In this document: one piece after another, positions 37,083 through 45,485 of the stretch
How the letters are laid out: each line of letters starts with the position of its first letter
Position numbering within the stretch: the stretch's first letter is position 1
NCBI RefSeq assembly: GCF_000682695.1
Contig: NZ_AWFG01000016.1
Span: forward strand, 1-64,000
Direction of reading: 5' to 3'
Length of the DNA stretch: 64,000 nt
From: Hyphomonas chukchiensis
GTDB lineage: Bacteria; Pseudomonadota; Alphaproteobacteria; Caulobacterales; Hyphomonadaceae
Position numbers and translations under genes: made by a program
Notes under the pieces: generated by a model
The model's database searches: none
Told to the model about the DNA's origin: nothing
The model's input: only the letters and a program-made list of their open reading frames with translations

Positions 37083-38150
37083 TCAAAAACCGAGGATGAG
37101 GCCGGTCTTCGGGCTCACCTTGCCGTTCACCGTGTCATGCCAGGCCTTATCGATAGCTTCCATCCCGGTGCCATGCTGCGGTGTCACGAAGGCCGACGAC
37201 GCACGGTAAAACGACATCAGCGCCGATCCCAGTTTCTGGTTCAGTACGTCTGGCCCCAGCACCTTGGCGCGTTCGGCCGCATAGGTCGGCACGAAGAAGA
37301 ATTCCGGTTGCGGGTCCGGCAGCTTGATCGGGGCGCGATTGCCCTCCCAGTCTGTCACGCCGATCACGAGGCTGCGCACCAGCCGGTCACGCAGCGCATT
37401 GTGCACATCGGCGGTCAGGGCAGGGCGCCCAAGGAAATCCACGAACGCCGTCAGGCCGCGCGCATGCATCGTATCGACCTGGTCATAAGTCTGGGTCCGC
37501 GCGTAGAGGCCGGTGCTCTCGACAAAGTCCACATTGCTGGGCGATGTCAGCGCCACGGCATCGACGCCCCCGCGCAGTTTCAGACAGTGTGCCAGCGCCA
37601 GAGCGGTCTTCGATGATGCGCTCGAAATCACAACCGTTTCGGGCACGGCATCGCCTGTTTCCATCAGGCAATCGTCGATCATCCAGCCTGTCGTGAACAG
37701 GGGCCGGAACAGCATCTGCTGCGCCTCGAACGCGGCATCATAGGTCGGGTCTGCGGCTGTCAGGATGTAAGTATTGTAGATCGGCGCGAGGCCCTGGCGG
37801 TGCGCCGCGCCGTCCATGAAGCTTTCCTTGCCCACACGCACGGGCTGCACGTCGAACGTGTCCGAGATCGGCAGATAGCCATAGACGCGTGCGCCGACTT
37901 CCACGCCGGGCGTCGTCGACTCGATCACCGTCGCAAAGCCCCAGACCGGCACGCGGCCATAGGCCGGGTCGGCTGCCGGGAAGAAGTTCCAGTACTGCAT
38001 CGCCTCGCCAAAGCTGGCATAGGTCACGTTATTGGCGGTCAGCGCGAAGGCTTCGACGCGCAGCCGCGCCATGCCTTCGCCGAGCTCCGCCACCGCGCCC
38101 TCGGTCCATTGGCAATCGCGCAGGTCATTGCGCCTGATCAGGTAATCCAT
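37083..38150 (-). CDS. DUF2855 family protein, MDR-like
   Basis: This 355-residue protein matches DUF2855, a family of unknown role. It looks like a medium-chain dehydrogenase/reductase without zinc ligands: an N-terminal beta-rich domain (ALTANNVTYASFGEAMQYWNFFPA) and a C-terminal Rossmann-like part (VVISSASSKTALALAHCL). The start is the ATG at 38150, because upstream sequence is not family-like. It lies directly downstream of the crotonase-like gene (13 bp) in the minus-strand P450 group, so it may act on the same substrate. Confidence 0.82.
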   Translation of the reverse strand: MDYLIRRNDLRDCQWTEGAVAELGEGMARLRVEAFALTANNVTYASFGEAMQYWNFFPAADPAYGRVPVWGFATVIESTTPGVEVGARVYGYLPISDTFDVQPVRVGKESFMDGAAHRQGLAPIYNTYILTAADPTYDAAFEAQQMLFRPLFTTGWMIDDCLMETGDAVPETVVISSASSKTALALAHCLKLRGGVDAVALTSPSNVDFVESTGLYARTQTYDQVDTMHARGLTAFVDFLGRPALTADVHNALRDRLVRSLVIGVTDWEGNRAPIKLPDPQPEFFFVPTYAAERAKVLGPDVLNQKLGSALMSFYRASSAFVTPQHGTGMEAIDKAWHDTVNGKVSPKTGLILGF

Positions 38151-38163
38151 ATTCCGCGTCCCC

Positions 38164-38904
38164 TTAGTCCTTGCGCATGAAGGCGCCGATTCGCGCCTGC
38201 ATGTCAGGCCCGACGCCCTCGTTCTTGAGAACTTCCCATTGTAGCCCGGAATCCATGTCACGGGAATCCGTCGCTTCAAGCAGCCGTTTGTTGGCGGCGT
38301 GGGAGAAGGGCGAATTCGCGAGAATCTTCTTCGCCATGGCATCAATGGAGGCATCGAACTCTGCGTCGGGCACGACCTGCTCGGCGAGGCCAATGCGCAG
38401 CGCTTCGGCGGCGCCGAACATCTCGGCGGTGAACATCAGCCGCTTCGCCGTGGCAATGCCCACACGCCGCGGCAGGCGCTGGCTCATGCCCCAGATCGGC
38501 GTCAGCGCCCATTTGGCATGCGTGTCGCCAAACTTCGCGCTCTCGGCGGCGATGATGAAATCGGCGGCCAGCGCCACTTCCAGCGCGCCCGTATAGCAAT
38601 GCCCGTGCACCGCCGCGATCACCGGCTTCGGCAGTGTCTCCAGCATGCGCAGCGTCTCGGAATGCCAGCCGGGGGAAGGTACTTTCTCGCCCTCGGCAAT
38701 GTCACCCAGATCATGCCCGGCCGAGAAACACCGCCCCGCACCGCGCAGCACGACACAGCCTATCGTGTCGTCGGTCTTCAGGTCGATCACATGCTGGCGC
38801 AGTTCGCGGAAGACGCCCACGGTCAGCGAGTTCAGCTTGTCCGGCCGGTTCAGCGTCAGGATCGCGAGCCCGTCGCGGTCTTCCCGCAGCACAAGCGCGC
38901 TCAT
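38164..38904 (-). CDS. Enoyl-CoA hydratase/isomerase-family protein lacking the second catalytic Glu
   Basis: This 246-residue crotonase-fold protein carries the oxyanion-hole loops (CFSAGHDLGD and HGHCYTGALEVALAADF). Glu109 aligns with rat hydratase Glu144, but the residue aligned with Glu164 is His129 (FGDTH). A canonical hydratase mechanism is therefore doubtful; isomerase, hydrolase or another crotonase reaction fits better. The start at 38904 overlaps the upstream P450 stop (ATGA, 38901-38904), so the genes are translationally coupled. It is followed closely by DUF2855. Confidence 0.85.
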   Translation of the reverse strand: MSALVLREDRDGLAILTLNRPDKLNSLTVGVFRELRQHVIDLKTDDTIGCVVLRGAGRCFSAGHDLGDIAEGEKVPSPGWHSETLRMLETLPKPVIAAVHGHCYTGALEVALAADFIIAAESAKFGDTHAKWALTPIWGMSQRLPRRVGIATAKRLMFTAEMFGAAEALRIGLAEQVVPDAEFDASIDAMAKKILANSPFSHAANKRLLEATDSRDMDSGLQWEVLKNEGVGPDMQARIGAFMRKD

Positions 38905-40238
38905 GCCGGCTTGCCGAGATCGACGGTCAGAGACGAGATGGCATGCACGAAATTGCTCGGCGCAATCGACTGCTCGCCCGTCCAGGCAATGTCCGGGAAG
39001 CGCGCAAGGATCTGCCGATAGGCGGCGTCCAGCTGCATGTTCGCCACGCGCTGGCCCAGGCACACATGCGGGCCATGCCCGAAGGCCAGATGGTCCTTCG
39101 CATTGGCGCGCGTGATGTCATACGTGTCCGGATTATCAAACTTCGCGGCGTCCCGGTTGGCCGACGCATAATACATCACCAGCTTCTCGCCTTCGCCGAT
39201 AGGCTGGCCGCCGAGTTCGGTGTCCTTTGTGGCCGTCCGACGCATATAGGTCACCGGGCTCACCATACGGATCGACTCGTGCACGAAATTGGGGAACAGG
39301 CTGTCATCGGCCATCAGCTTGGCCTTCTGGTCCGGGTTCTGCGTCAGCAGTTTCATCGTGCCCGACAGCGAGTTGCGCGTCGTGTCATTGCCAGCGAACA
39401 CGATCAGCAGCCACGAGCCGTCAAGGAATTCCGGCGACAGCGGCTTGCCGTCGATCTCGACATTGGCGATGGCGCTCAACAGGTCCGGCTGCGGGCTCTT
39501 GCGCCGCTCGGCCAGCAGATACCGGCCATATTCGAACATGGCCTGAATCTCGTTCATGAAGTGCGTGATCTGCTCCATCGACACATTGCCGAGGCCTTCC
39601 TGCTGGGCCTGGAATTGCGACTGTTCGAGGAAGTGCATCCAGTGCACCAGCTTCGGCCGGTCGGCCACAGGCACGCCGAGGATCTCGCACAGTGTGAACA
39701 GGGGCAGCTCCGCCGAGAACGTCTCCACCATGTCAACAACCGGGCCCTGCTTGGCCATCCCATCGAGCAATACGTTCACCTGCGCGGTCACGCGCTTGCG
39801 CAGCTCGGCCACGAAGTCAGCCCGGAAATAGGCCATGTGCTCCATGCGCAGCGGCGTGTGATAGGGCCGGTCGAGGTTGATCAGCGAATTCAGCGAGGAT
39901 GAATGCAGCAGCGGATGGCGCGGTACGCCCTCCATGCCGTAATTCATCAGGATACCGCCCTTTTGCGAGGAATACGTCTCCGGATCGAGTTCCATCTTCT
40001 TGACGAGATCATAGGTGCTGACAGCCCAGAAACCGGCGCCATAGTCTTCCGGATGCCACATCACAGGTGCCTTCGTCCGCATCGTCTCGAACGCGTCGAA
40101 CGTATAGCCGCCATTGTCGGAAAAGACATTGGCGGTGGTCAGGTCCACGGGCGGTTTCAGGTCATAGACAGGCTTGCTGTGCGGCGTGATGGGCGGCCGC
40201 TCAACCTGGTAGGTTTCGGTGACGTTCTGGAATCCCAT
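38901..40238 (-). CDS. Cytochrome P450 (CYP124/125-like group)
   Basis: This 445-residue soluble bacterial P450 shows the I-helix oxygen motif AGNDTT (282-287), E321-S-I-R324, and the heme loop FGHGPHVCLGQRVA with ligand Cys393. The pattern resembles the bacterial groups that hydroxylate sterol or fatty side chains, but the subfamily cannot be fixed by eye. AGGAGG precedes the ATG at 40238 by about eight bases. It lies 71 bp downstream of another P450 and is coupled to a crotonase-like gene. No ferredoxin or ferredoxin reductase gene is nearby. Confidence 0.93.
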   Translation of the reverse strand: MGFQNVTETYQVERPPITPHSKPVYDLKPPVDLTTANVFSDNGGYTFDAFETMRTKAPVMWHPEDYGAGFWAVSTYDLVKKMELDPETYSSQKGGILMNYGMEGVPRHPLLHSSSLNSLINLDRPYHTPLRMEHMAYFRADFVAELRKRVTAQVNVLLDGMAKQGPVVDMVETFSAELPLFTLCEILGVPVADRPKLVHWMHFLEQSQFQAQQEGLGNVSMEQITHFMNEIQAMFEYGRYLLAERRKSPQPDLLSAIANVEIDGKPLSPEFLDGSWLLIVFAGNDTTRNSLSGTMKLLTQNPDQKAKLMADDSLFPNFVHESIRMVSPVTYMRRTATKDTELGGQPIGEGEKLVMYYASANRDAAKFDNPDTYDITRANAKDHLAFGHGPHVCLGQRVANMQLDAAYRQILARFPDIAWTGEQSIAPSNFVHAISSLTVDLGKPA

Positions 40239-40309
40239 GTCTGTCCTCCTGAGATGTTTCCTCTGTCCCGCAGCGCGCCTCGTTTCGCGGGCGCGGCTTG
40301 CAGGCCTGA

Positions 40310-41644
40310 CTAGAACTTGTAGCGCACCGGGATCGATTTCGGGCCGCCGACAAAGTTCGCCTTGATGAAGGTCGGGTCGCCGGCCAGCTCGAACGACTTG
40401 ATCCGGCTGAACAGCTCTTCGTAGATGATCTGCATTTCGAGGCGCGCGAGGTGCATGCCGAGGCACATGTGGCCGCCATGGCCGAACGAGATCAGCTTGT
40501 TCGGGCTTCGGTCCACCTTGAACTTGAACGGCTCGTCGAACACGTCCTCGTCGCGGTTGCCCGATGGATAGCAGAGCAGCAGGCTCTCGCCTTTCTTCAC
40601 GGTCTTGCCACGCAGGTCATAGTCTTCCTGCGCGGTGCGCATGAAATGCTTCACCGGTGTCGTCCAGCGAATGGCTTCGTCCACCGCCGTGCGTGACATG
40701 CCTTTCGGGTCTTCCATGATCTTCTTCAGCTGTTCCGGGTCCTGCAGCATGGCCAGAACGCCGCCCCCCGTCGAGGCGCTGGTCGTGTCATGACCGGCCG
40801 CTGCGGTGATGATGTAATAGCTCATCGCTTCCAGTTGGCCGATTGGCTCGCCGTCGACTGTGCCGTTTGCAATCACGGTCGACACGTCGTCGCGCGGATT
40901 GGCGCGGCGGTCTGCCGTGATCGCGGTGAAATACATGAAGAACTCGGCCAGCGTCGCCTGGATGGAGGCGAGGCCGCCTTCCACGTCCCGGTCTTCAAGG
41001 CTTTTCTTGTTGCGGTTCAGGTCTTCGTCCTGCGCGCCAAAGATTTCCTGCGTCAGCTTCAGCATCATCGGCTCGTCGGATTCCGGCACGCCCAGGATCT
41101 GCATGATCACGCGCAGCGGATAGTGCAGGGCGACATCGCGCTGGAAGTCGCATTCGCCGCCGAGGTCTTCCATCCGGTCAACGAATTGCTTGGCAATCGC
41201 GCGCACGCCCTCTTCACGCTTCTTCACGTTCTGCGGCATGAACCATTCCTGCGTCAGGTGGCGCAGCTTGAAGTGCAGCGGGTCGTCCAGTTGAACCAGG
41301 GTTTTCAGCAGGTGCGGCTGGCCGAACTGTGCGTAGACGCCCTCTTCGGCCTGCTTGTAGGACAGCATCTCGCGCTCGCCATTGGTGAACAGCTTGTTCT
41401 GGCGGCTCACTTCCATGATGTCGGCATGCTTGGTCACGGCCCAGAAGGGGCGGAAATTTTCCGGTTCGCACCAGGCCAGCGGGTCTTCCGCGCGCAGCTT
41501 GGCAAAAGCCGCGTCCAGCTTGGACTGGTCGGCATAGACGGCCGGATCAACGATCTGGTCGCACGTGGCCGCAGCCGCCGCGCTCATCGTCCGATCGGGA
41601 TCCATTTTGGTCTCGGGCGGGGTGGCAAGCGCGGTATCGGCCAT
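40310..41644 (-). CDS. Cytochrome P450 (CYP108-like)
   Basis: This 444-residue soluble P450 has AGHDTT (283-288), E323-A-I-R326 and the heme loop SFGHGGHMCLGMHLA with Cys394. Full length and class I architecture suggest an electron supply from ferredoxin. The overall pattern is like P450terp (CYP108), which hydroxylates terpenoids; this is a family resemblance, not a substrate call. GGAG lies before the ATG. It is the first gene of the P450-P450-crotonase-DUF2855 series and is 11 bp downstream of a pseudouridine synthase. Confidence 0.93.
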   Translation of the reverse strand: MADTALATPPETKMDPDRTMSAAAAATCDQIVDPAVYADQSKLDAAFAKLRAEDPLAWCEPENFRPFWAVTKHADIMEVSRQNKLFTNGEREMLSYKQAEEGVYAQFGQPHLLKTLVQLDDPLHFKLRHLTQEWFMPQNVKKREEGVRAIAKQFVDRMEDLGGECDFQRDVALHYPLRVIMQILGVPESDEPMMLKLTQEIFGAQDEDLNRNKKSLEDRDVEGGLASIQATLAEFFMYFTAITADRRANPRDDVSTVIANGTVDGEPIGQLEAMSYYIITAAAGHDTTSASTGGGVLAMLQDPEQLKKIMEDPKGMSRTAVDEAIRWTTPVKHFMRTAQEDYDLRGKTVKKGESLLLCYPSGNRDEDVFDEPFKFKVDRSPNKLISFGHGGHMCLGMHLARLEMQIIYEELFSRIKSFELAGDPTFIKANFVGGPKSIPVRYKF

Positions 41645-41655
41645 GGGGCTCTCCG

Positions 41656-42636
41656 TCAGGATTGTCTGGGTTTGGGTTTCCTGTTTCCAAGTCTACTAGA
41701 ACCGGGCCTTGTGCCAAGGCGTGACTTAGCGGCAGGTGCCGCACGTTTTGGCGCTTCCCGCAGCGGCTTGTTGGCGTCCGCGATCATGTGGCCAACGGTT
41801 TCCAGCATCAGTTCAGGCGGAATCTCTTCCACCGCACCGGGGCGCAGGTCGCCCAGCTCGAATGGGCCGTAATTGATGCGGATCAGCCGGTTGACGATCA
41901 GGTTCACGGCTTCCAGTGCGCGGCGCACCTCCCGCTTCTTGCCCTCGGTCAGCGTCACGGTCAGCCACGAGTTCGCGCCGTTCTCACGGTCGAACACAGC
42001 CGTGATGGGGGCATAGTCCACGCCGTCGACTGAAATGCCTGCGGCGAGGTCTGCAATCTTGAAGTCGGTCACAGTGCCCTGTGCGCGCACGCGGTATGTC
42101 CGCTCCAGCGCATTCTTCGGCAGTTCCAGTTCCCGCGCCAGCTCGCCATCATTGGTCAGCAGCAGCAGACCCTCGGTCGTCAGGTCGAGACGTCCGACCG
42201 TCACGACGCGGGGCAGGGATTTCGGCAATTCGTCGAAAATGGTCCGGCGGCCTTCAGGGTCGCTGTTCGTCGCGATCAGGCCGGCGGGCTTGTGATAGCG
42301 CCACAGGCGCGTCGGCTCCGGCGCGCTGATCGTCTTGCGGCCAACCTTGATCAGCTCGCGACCGGTGACCTTGAAAGCAGGCGAGGTCAGCTTGACGCCG
42401 TTCACCCACACATCACCGGCCTCGATCATCCGCTCGACTTCGCGCCGCGAGGCGACGCCGGCGCGGGCGAGATACTTGGCGATGCGTTCGCCTTCGCTCC
42501 AGTCGGGCTCGGCCAGCGTCTTCGGGCTGTGTCCGGGCTTTTTTCGTGCTTTTTCCGTGCTTTTATTCGGGTTGTTCTGGGGGCGCGAACCTGGCTTTGC
42601 CTGGCGCGAGCGGCCCGTCTCTCGACGCTCCGTCAT
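41656..42636 (-). CDS. rRNA pseudouridine synthase, RsuA/RluB family
   Basis: This 326-residue protein converts a uridine in rRNA to pseudouridine. It has a basic, low-complexity N-terminal tail (about 1-45), an S4 RNA-binding domain (50-96, [21 protein letters not shown]) and the synthase domain with catalytic Asp151 in GRLD. The conserved RYHKPAGLI and [11 protein letters not shown] segments are present. It is most like RluB, which modifies 23S rRNA, but RsuA/RluE type cannot be excluded. The C-terminus ends in a further basic Lys/Arg/Pro-rich tail. Confidence 0.93.
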   Translation of the reverse strand: MTERRETGRSRQAKPGSRPQNNPNKSTEKARKKPGHSPKTLAEPDWSEGERIAKYLARAGVASRREVERMIEAGDVWVNGVKLTSPAFKVTGRELIKVGRKTISAPEPTRLWRYHKPAGLIATNSDPEGRRTIFDELPKSLPRVVTVGRLDLTTEGLLLLTNDGELARELELPKNALERTYRVRAQGTVTDFKIADLAAGISVDGVDYAPITAVFDRENGANSWLTVTLTEGKKREVRRALEAVNLIVNRLIRINYGPFELGDLRPGAVEEIPPELMLETVGHMIADANKPLREAPKRAAPAAKSRLGTRPGSSRLGNRKPKPRQS

Positions 42637-42655
42637 GTTTTCTGTCTTTCGTTTT

Positions 42656-43075
42656 CTATCCCATGAACTGCAGGATCGGGGCCGCTATAGCAAGTCCACT
42701 GAGGAATTCCATGGGAATCCACACCGGGATCATCCCGTTGCCCCTGTTCTTCTGCTTGTCCAGCAACAGCGACAGCGTCCGCCCGAACGCCGCGCCAATC
42801 CAGCCCGCCGCCAGCGGCAGCACCACCAGCACGCTCAGAACATTCACCTCGCTTTGCGACACGGTCAGCAGCAGGGCCGCCGTCATCATGTGCGAAAACA
42901 TGAACAGCCCGCCAAACGTCGCCCGGAACTCGGAAAAGCCGCCCGGCCGGCCCGGATCAGGATCCTCTACCAGCCTGACAATACGGGCCATCCAGGCCGG
43001 CGACAGCATCGTCATGGCGCCTAGAACCGCGTAGGCGCCGAGTACGACAAGGGATATCACTTCGCCAATCTGCAT
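42656..43075 (-). CDS. Small membrane protein, DUF4345-like
   Basis: This 139-residue protein has four predicted membrane helices (about 5-27, 50-70, 75-95 and 118-136) with a short polar loop ([19 protein letters not shown]) between the first two. The sequence is reminiscent of DUF4345 proteins, but I cannot confirm this by eye. It sits 19 bp upstream of the pseudouridine synthase on the same strand. Its function is unknown. Confidence 0.7.
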   Translation of the reverse strand: MQIGEVISLVVLGAYAVLGAMTMLSPAWMARIVRLVEDPDPGRPGGFSEFRATFGGLFMFSHMMTAALLLTVSQSEVNVLSVLVVLPLAAGWIGAAFGRTLSLLLDKQKNRGNGMIPVWIPMEFLSGLAIAAPILQFMG

Positions 43076-43257
43076 CGATTTGCCTTCCTGTTTGCCAACT
43101 ACCTAATCTGTTTGAGACAAAAGCGTAGGGTGCAGGCCAAATTTCGATGAATTCACTGCGGTTTTCTCAGCTTCGCAGCCTGCCGGGAGTATGCCCTCAC
43201 GGCCCCGTCACGTAAGAAGGAGGTCCGGCAAAGACTCACTTGATTGAAGGATAATTG

Positions 43258-44484
43258 ATGGAACTGGCGATCCTTTTTTGCAGCCTTGTCGTGTTCGCCA
43301 CTTTTGCGCTGATGCCACTCGCCCACAAGGCGGGCGCTCCCATCCTGCTCGTCGTGCTCGGTCTCGGCATGCTGCTTGGCGTGGATGGCCCCGGCGGTAT
43401 CCGTTTCTACAGCTACCAGACCGGTTTCAACCTCGGCAGCATTGCCCTGGCGATCATCCTGTTCGCCGGTGGCCTCGAAACAGAGCGCGGCGTCATCCGC
43501 AGCGCGCGCAATTCCTCCATCATGATGGCCACCATCGGCGTGCTCGTCACCGCGCTCATTGTCGGCCTCTTCGCAACCTACGTGCTCGGCATGCCGCCGC
43601 TGGTCGGGCTGCTTCTTGGCGCCACAGTTGCCTCCACCGACGCCGCCGCCACCTTCCTGCTGATCCAGCAGAGCAAGCGCGATATCGGCGACCGCGTGAA
43701 GAACACGCTGGTGCTCGAATCCGGCCTGAACGACCCGATGGCCATTTTTCTCGTTGTCGCCCTGACAACGATGGTCAATGGCGGCCTGCCGACCTCGGCG
43801 CTCGAAGTCGGCGGCTTCCTTCTCTTCCTCGTGGCGCAAATCGGGCTCGGCCTCTTGGGCGGCATTGTGGGCGGCCGACTACTGACCTTCCTGATCGACC
43901 GGATGATACTCCCCAATGGCACCTATCCCGCCATGGCCCTGGCAGGTGCCCTCGTCATCTATTCCGCTGTGGCACTCGTGGGCGGCAGCGGGTTCCTGGC
44001 GGTCTACATCGTCGGCATCGCGATCCGCAACCGCCTGCGCCGTCCGCTCGACAATATCCTGAACTTCAACGAAGCCCTCCAGTGGATCAGCCAGATGGCG
44101 CTCTTCCTCATGCTGGGCCTGCTGGTGGCGCCCAGCCATCTCCTGAAGGACATATGGGCCGCACTGGCCGTTGCTGGCGTGCTGATGTTCGTCGCGCGTC
44201 CGCTGGCCGTCATGCTGAGCATCGGCTGGATGGGCTTTTCCTTCAAGGAGAATGTCTTCCTCAGCTGGGTCGGCCTGCGCGGCGCCGTCCCGGTCCTCCT
44301 CGCGATCTACCCCGTCATCACGCCGGGGCCCGTCACGATCGAGTTCTTCAACATTGTCTTCGTCATCGTGGTGACATCCCTCATCGCGCAAGGCTGGACG
44401 ATCGTGCCATTGGCACACGTCCTGCGCCTCGGCGACCAGTCAGGGAAAGAAGATGAGGAGCGTGACGCCGTCACAGAGACCTGA
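43258..44484 (+). CDS. K+/H+ antiporter membrane domain (NhaP2/CPA1 family)
   Basis: This 408-residue inner-membrane cation-proton antiporter has about 12 membrane helices. It shows the core signature LGATVASTDAAATFLLIQQ and the paired LVLESGLNDPMAIFLVV, both typical of CPA1/NhaP2. The usual C-terminal TrkA-C/regulatory domain of NhaP2 (about 150 residues) is absent; the protein stops soon after the last helix with a short acidic tail. It may be an unregulated core transporter or rely on a partner. GAAGG precedes the ATG at 43258. Confidence 0.92.
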   Translation: MELAILFCSLVVFATFALMPLAHKAGAPILLVVLGLGMLLGVDGPGGIRFYSYQTGFNLGSIALAIILFAGGLETERGVIRSARNSSIMMATIGVLVTALIVGLFATYVLGMPPLVGLLLGATVASTDAAATFLLIQQSKRDIGDRVKNTLVLESGLNDPMAIFLVVALTTMVNGGLPTSALEVGGFLLFLVAQIGLGLLGGIVGGRLLTFLIDRMILPNGTYPAMALAGALVIYSAVALVGGSGFLAVYIVGIAIRNRLRRPLDNILNFNEALQWISQMALFLMLGLLVAPSHLLKDIWAALAVAGVLMFVARPLAVMLSIGWMGFSFKENVFLSWVGLRGAVPVLLAIYPVITPGPVTIEFFNIVFVIVVTSLIAQGWTIVPLAHVLRLGDQSGKEDEERDAVTET

Positions 44485-44496
44485 GACCACGCTCCG

Positions 44497-45105
44497 TCAG
44501 TATTTCAGATAGCCAAGTGTCGCCCGGGCCACACGCGCCGACAGCGCCTTGCTATCCGTTTCGCCTACCCGCCCTGCCGCATCAATCATGCCCTTGCTCA
44601 TGGCCACAAGGTCTGCGGCTGCTTGATCAGCGAGGGGATAATCATACCGACGCAGTAGCGAAGCAACGGCTGCACGTATTTCATCGCCTATCTGCACGGT
44701 TTCGTCCAAGAGGTGCAGCGAATCCTCAAGATAATCCAGGGTTCTTGCAAGCCGCGGACGTGCCAGCTGATGAGCGACAGCCACTTCAATCAGCGCGAGC
44801 AATGTCTCTTCCAGCGGCGCGGAATCAAACTTCAGCGCAACGCGGTTCACATCGTCCATCAGTATGCCGCGCTCGCGCAGGGTCAGTTCAGCGAGTATGG
44901 CGGCCAGGTTGGGGAAGTACTGGTAGAGCGAGCCGATGCTGACGCCCGCGGCCTCCGCGACCGCATTTGTGTTAACAGCGGCCAGCTCTTCCTCCTCGAT
45001 AATGCGAGCAGCGGCTTCCAGGATGTCATCAAACATGGCCCGGGATCGCGCCTGCTTCGGGCGTTTGCGAACGCGGTCTGAGGTAGCTGCAATACGAGTT
45101 GTCAT
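44497..45105 (-). CDS. TetR-family regulator, divergent from darcynin
   Basis: This 202-residue regulator has an N-terminal HTH (AVNTNAVAEAAGVSIGSLYQYFPN, about residues 43-66) and a helical effector domain. Its ATG lies directly against a 20-bp near-palindrome shared with the divergent darcynin gene, so it probably represses both. It is convergent with the antiporter (12 bp between). The effector is unknown. Confidence 0.92.
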   Translation of the reverse strand: MTTRIAATSDRVRKRPKQARSRAMFDDILEAAARIIEEEELAAVNTNAVAEAAGVSIGSLYQYFPNLAAILAELTLRERGILMDDVNRVALKFDSAPLEETLLALIEVAVAHQLARPRLARTLDYLEDSLHLLDETVQIGDEIRAAVASLLRRYDYPLADQAAADLVAMSKGMIDAAGRVGETDSKALSARVARATLGYLKY

Positions 45106-45125
45106 ATGCGAGCTATAGCTCGTAT
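45106..45125. promoter_or_regulatory. Operator-like palindrome between TetR and darcynin
   Basis: The 20-bp sequence ATGCGAGCTATAGCTCGTAT is symmetrical at 18 of 20 positions, with a perfect 14-bp core CGAGCTATAGCTCG (45109-45122). It abuts the TetR start codon and lies 31 bp from the darcynin start. An extra half-site ATACGAG occurs at 45092-45098 within the TetR coding start. It is the probable binding site of the divergent TetR protein. Confidence 0.6.
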
Positions 45126-45155
45126 TTCTTTGCAGGCAAGCACGGGAAATTACAT

Positions 45156-45485
45156 ATGACTACGACCTACACGATCTTTGTCCTGTTGAAGGCGCTACCG
45201 GCCTGGCTGCGCCTGCCGCGTGATGAGCGCAGCCGCATCGTTGACCGGGCATTCTCCAAGGCGCTGGCCGAGCATGCGATGGCCTTCCGCTACTTTGATG
45301 CCGAAGCCTTCTCGGCGCGCGCGAGCGACGTGGCCCTCTTCGAGACAACGGATCTCCGCGCCTATTATTTCGCCATGGAGCATCTGCGCGACAGTCCCAT
45401 TTTCGCCGAGCCCTATTTCGAGATCGTCGACATCATCCCCGCGATTGAGGACGGCTATCAGGCGTTCGAAGCGGCCGTCGCCTAA
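45156..45485 (+). CDS. Darcynin family protein
   Basis: This 109-residue cytoplasmic protein matches the darcynin family (MTTTYTIFVLLKALPAWLRL start, FRYFDAEAFSARASDV, FEIVDIIPAIEDGY). The fold looks like a small ferredoxin-like or ABM-type domain; no enzyme activity is established as far as I know. It is divergent from a TetR gene with a shared operator, so it is likely induced by a small molecule. Its stop overlaps the convergent M20 peptidase stop (CTAA). Confidence 0.85.
   Translation: MTTTYTIFVLLKALPAWLRLPRDERSRIVDRAFSKALAEHAMAFRYFDAEAFSARASDVALFETTDLRAYYFAMEHLRDSPIFAEPYFEIVDIIPAIEDGYQAFEAAVA

Noticed and set aside
37078-37104. CGGCCTC/GAGGCCG hairpin between OmpA and DUF2855
   Set aside because: It overlaps the end of DUF2855 coding sequence and lacks a T-tract in either direction.
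43278-44456. 392-residue frame on the same strand as the antiporter, shifted by one
   Set aside because: It is a His/Arg/Pro-rich frame shadow of the antiporter, which has clear family motifs.
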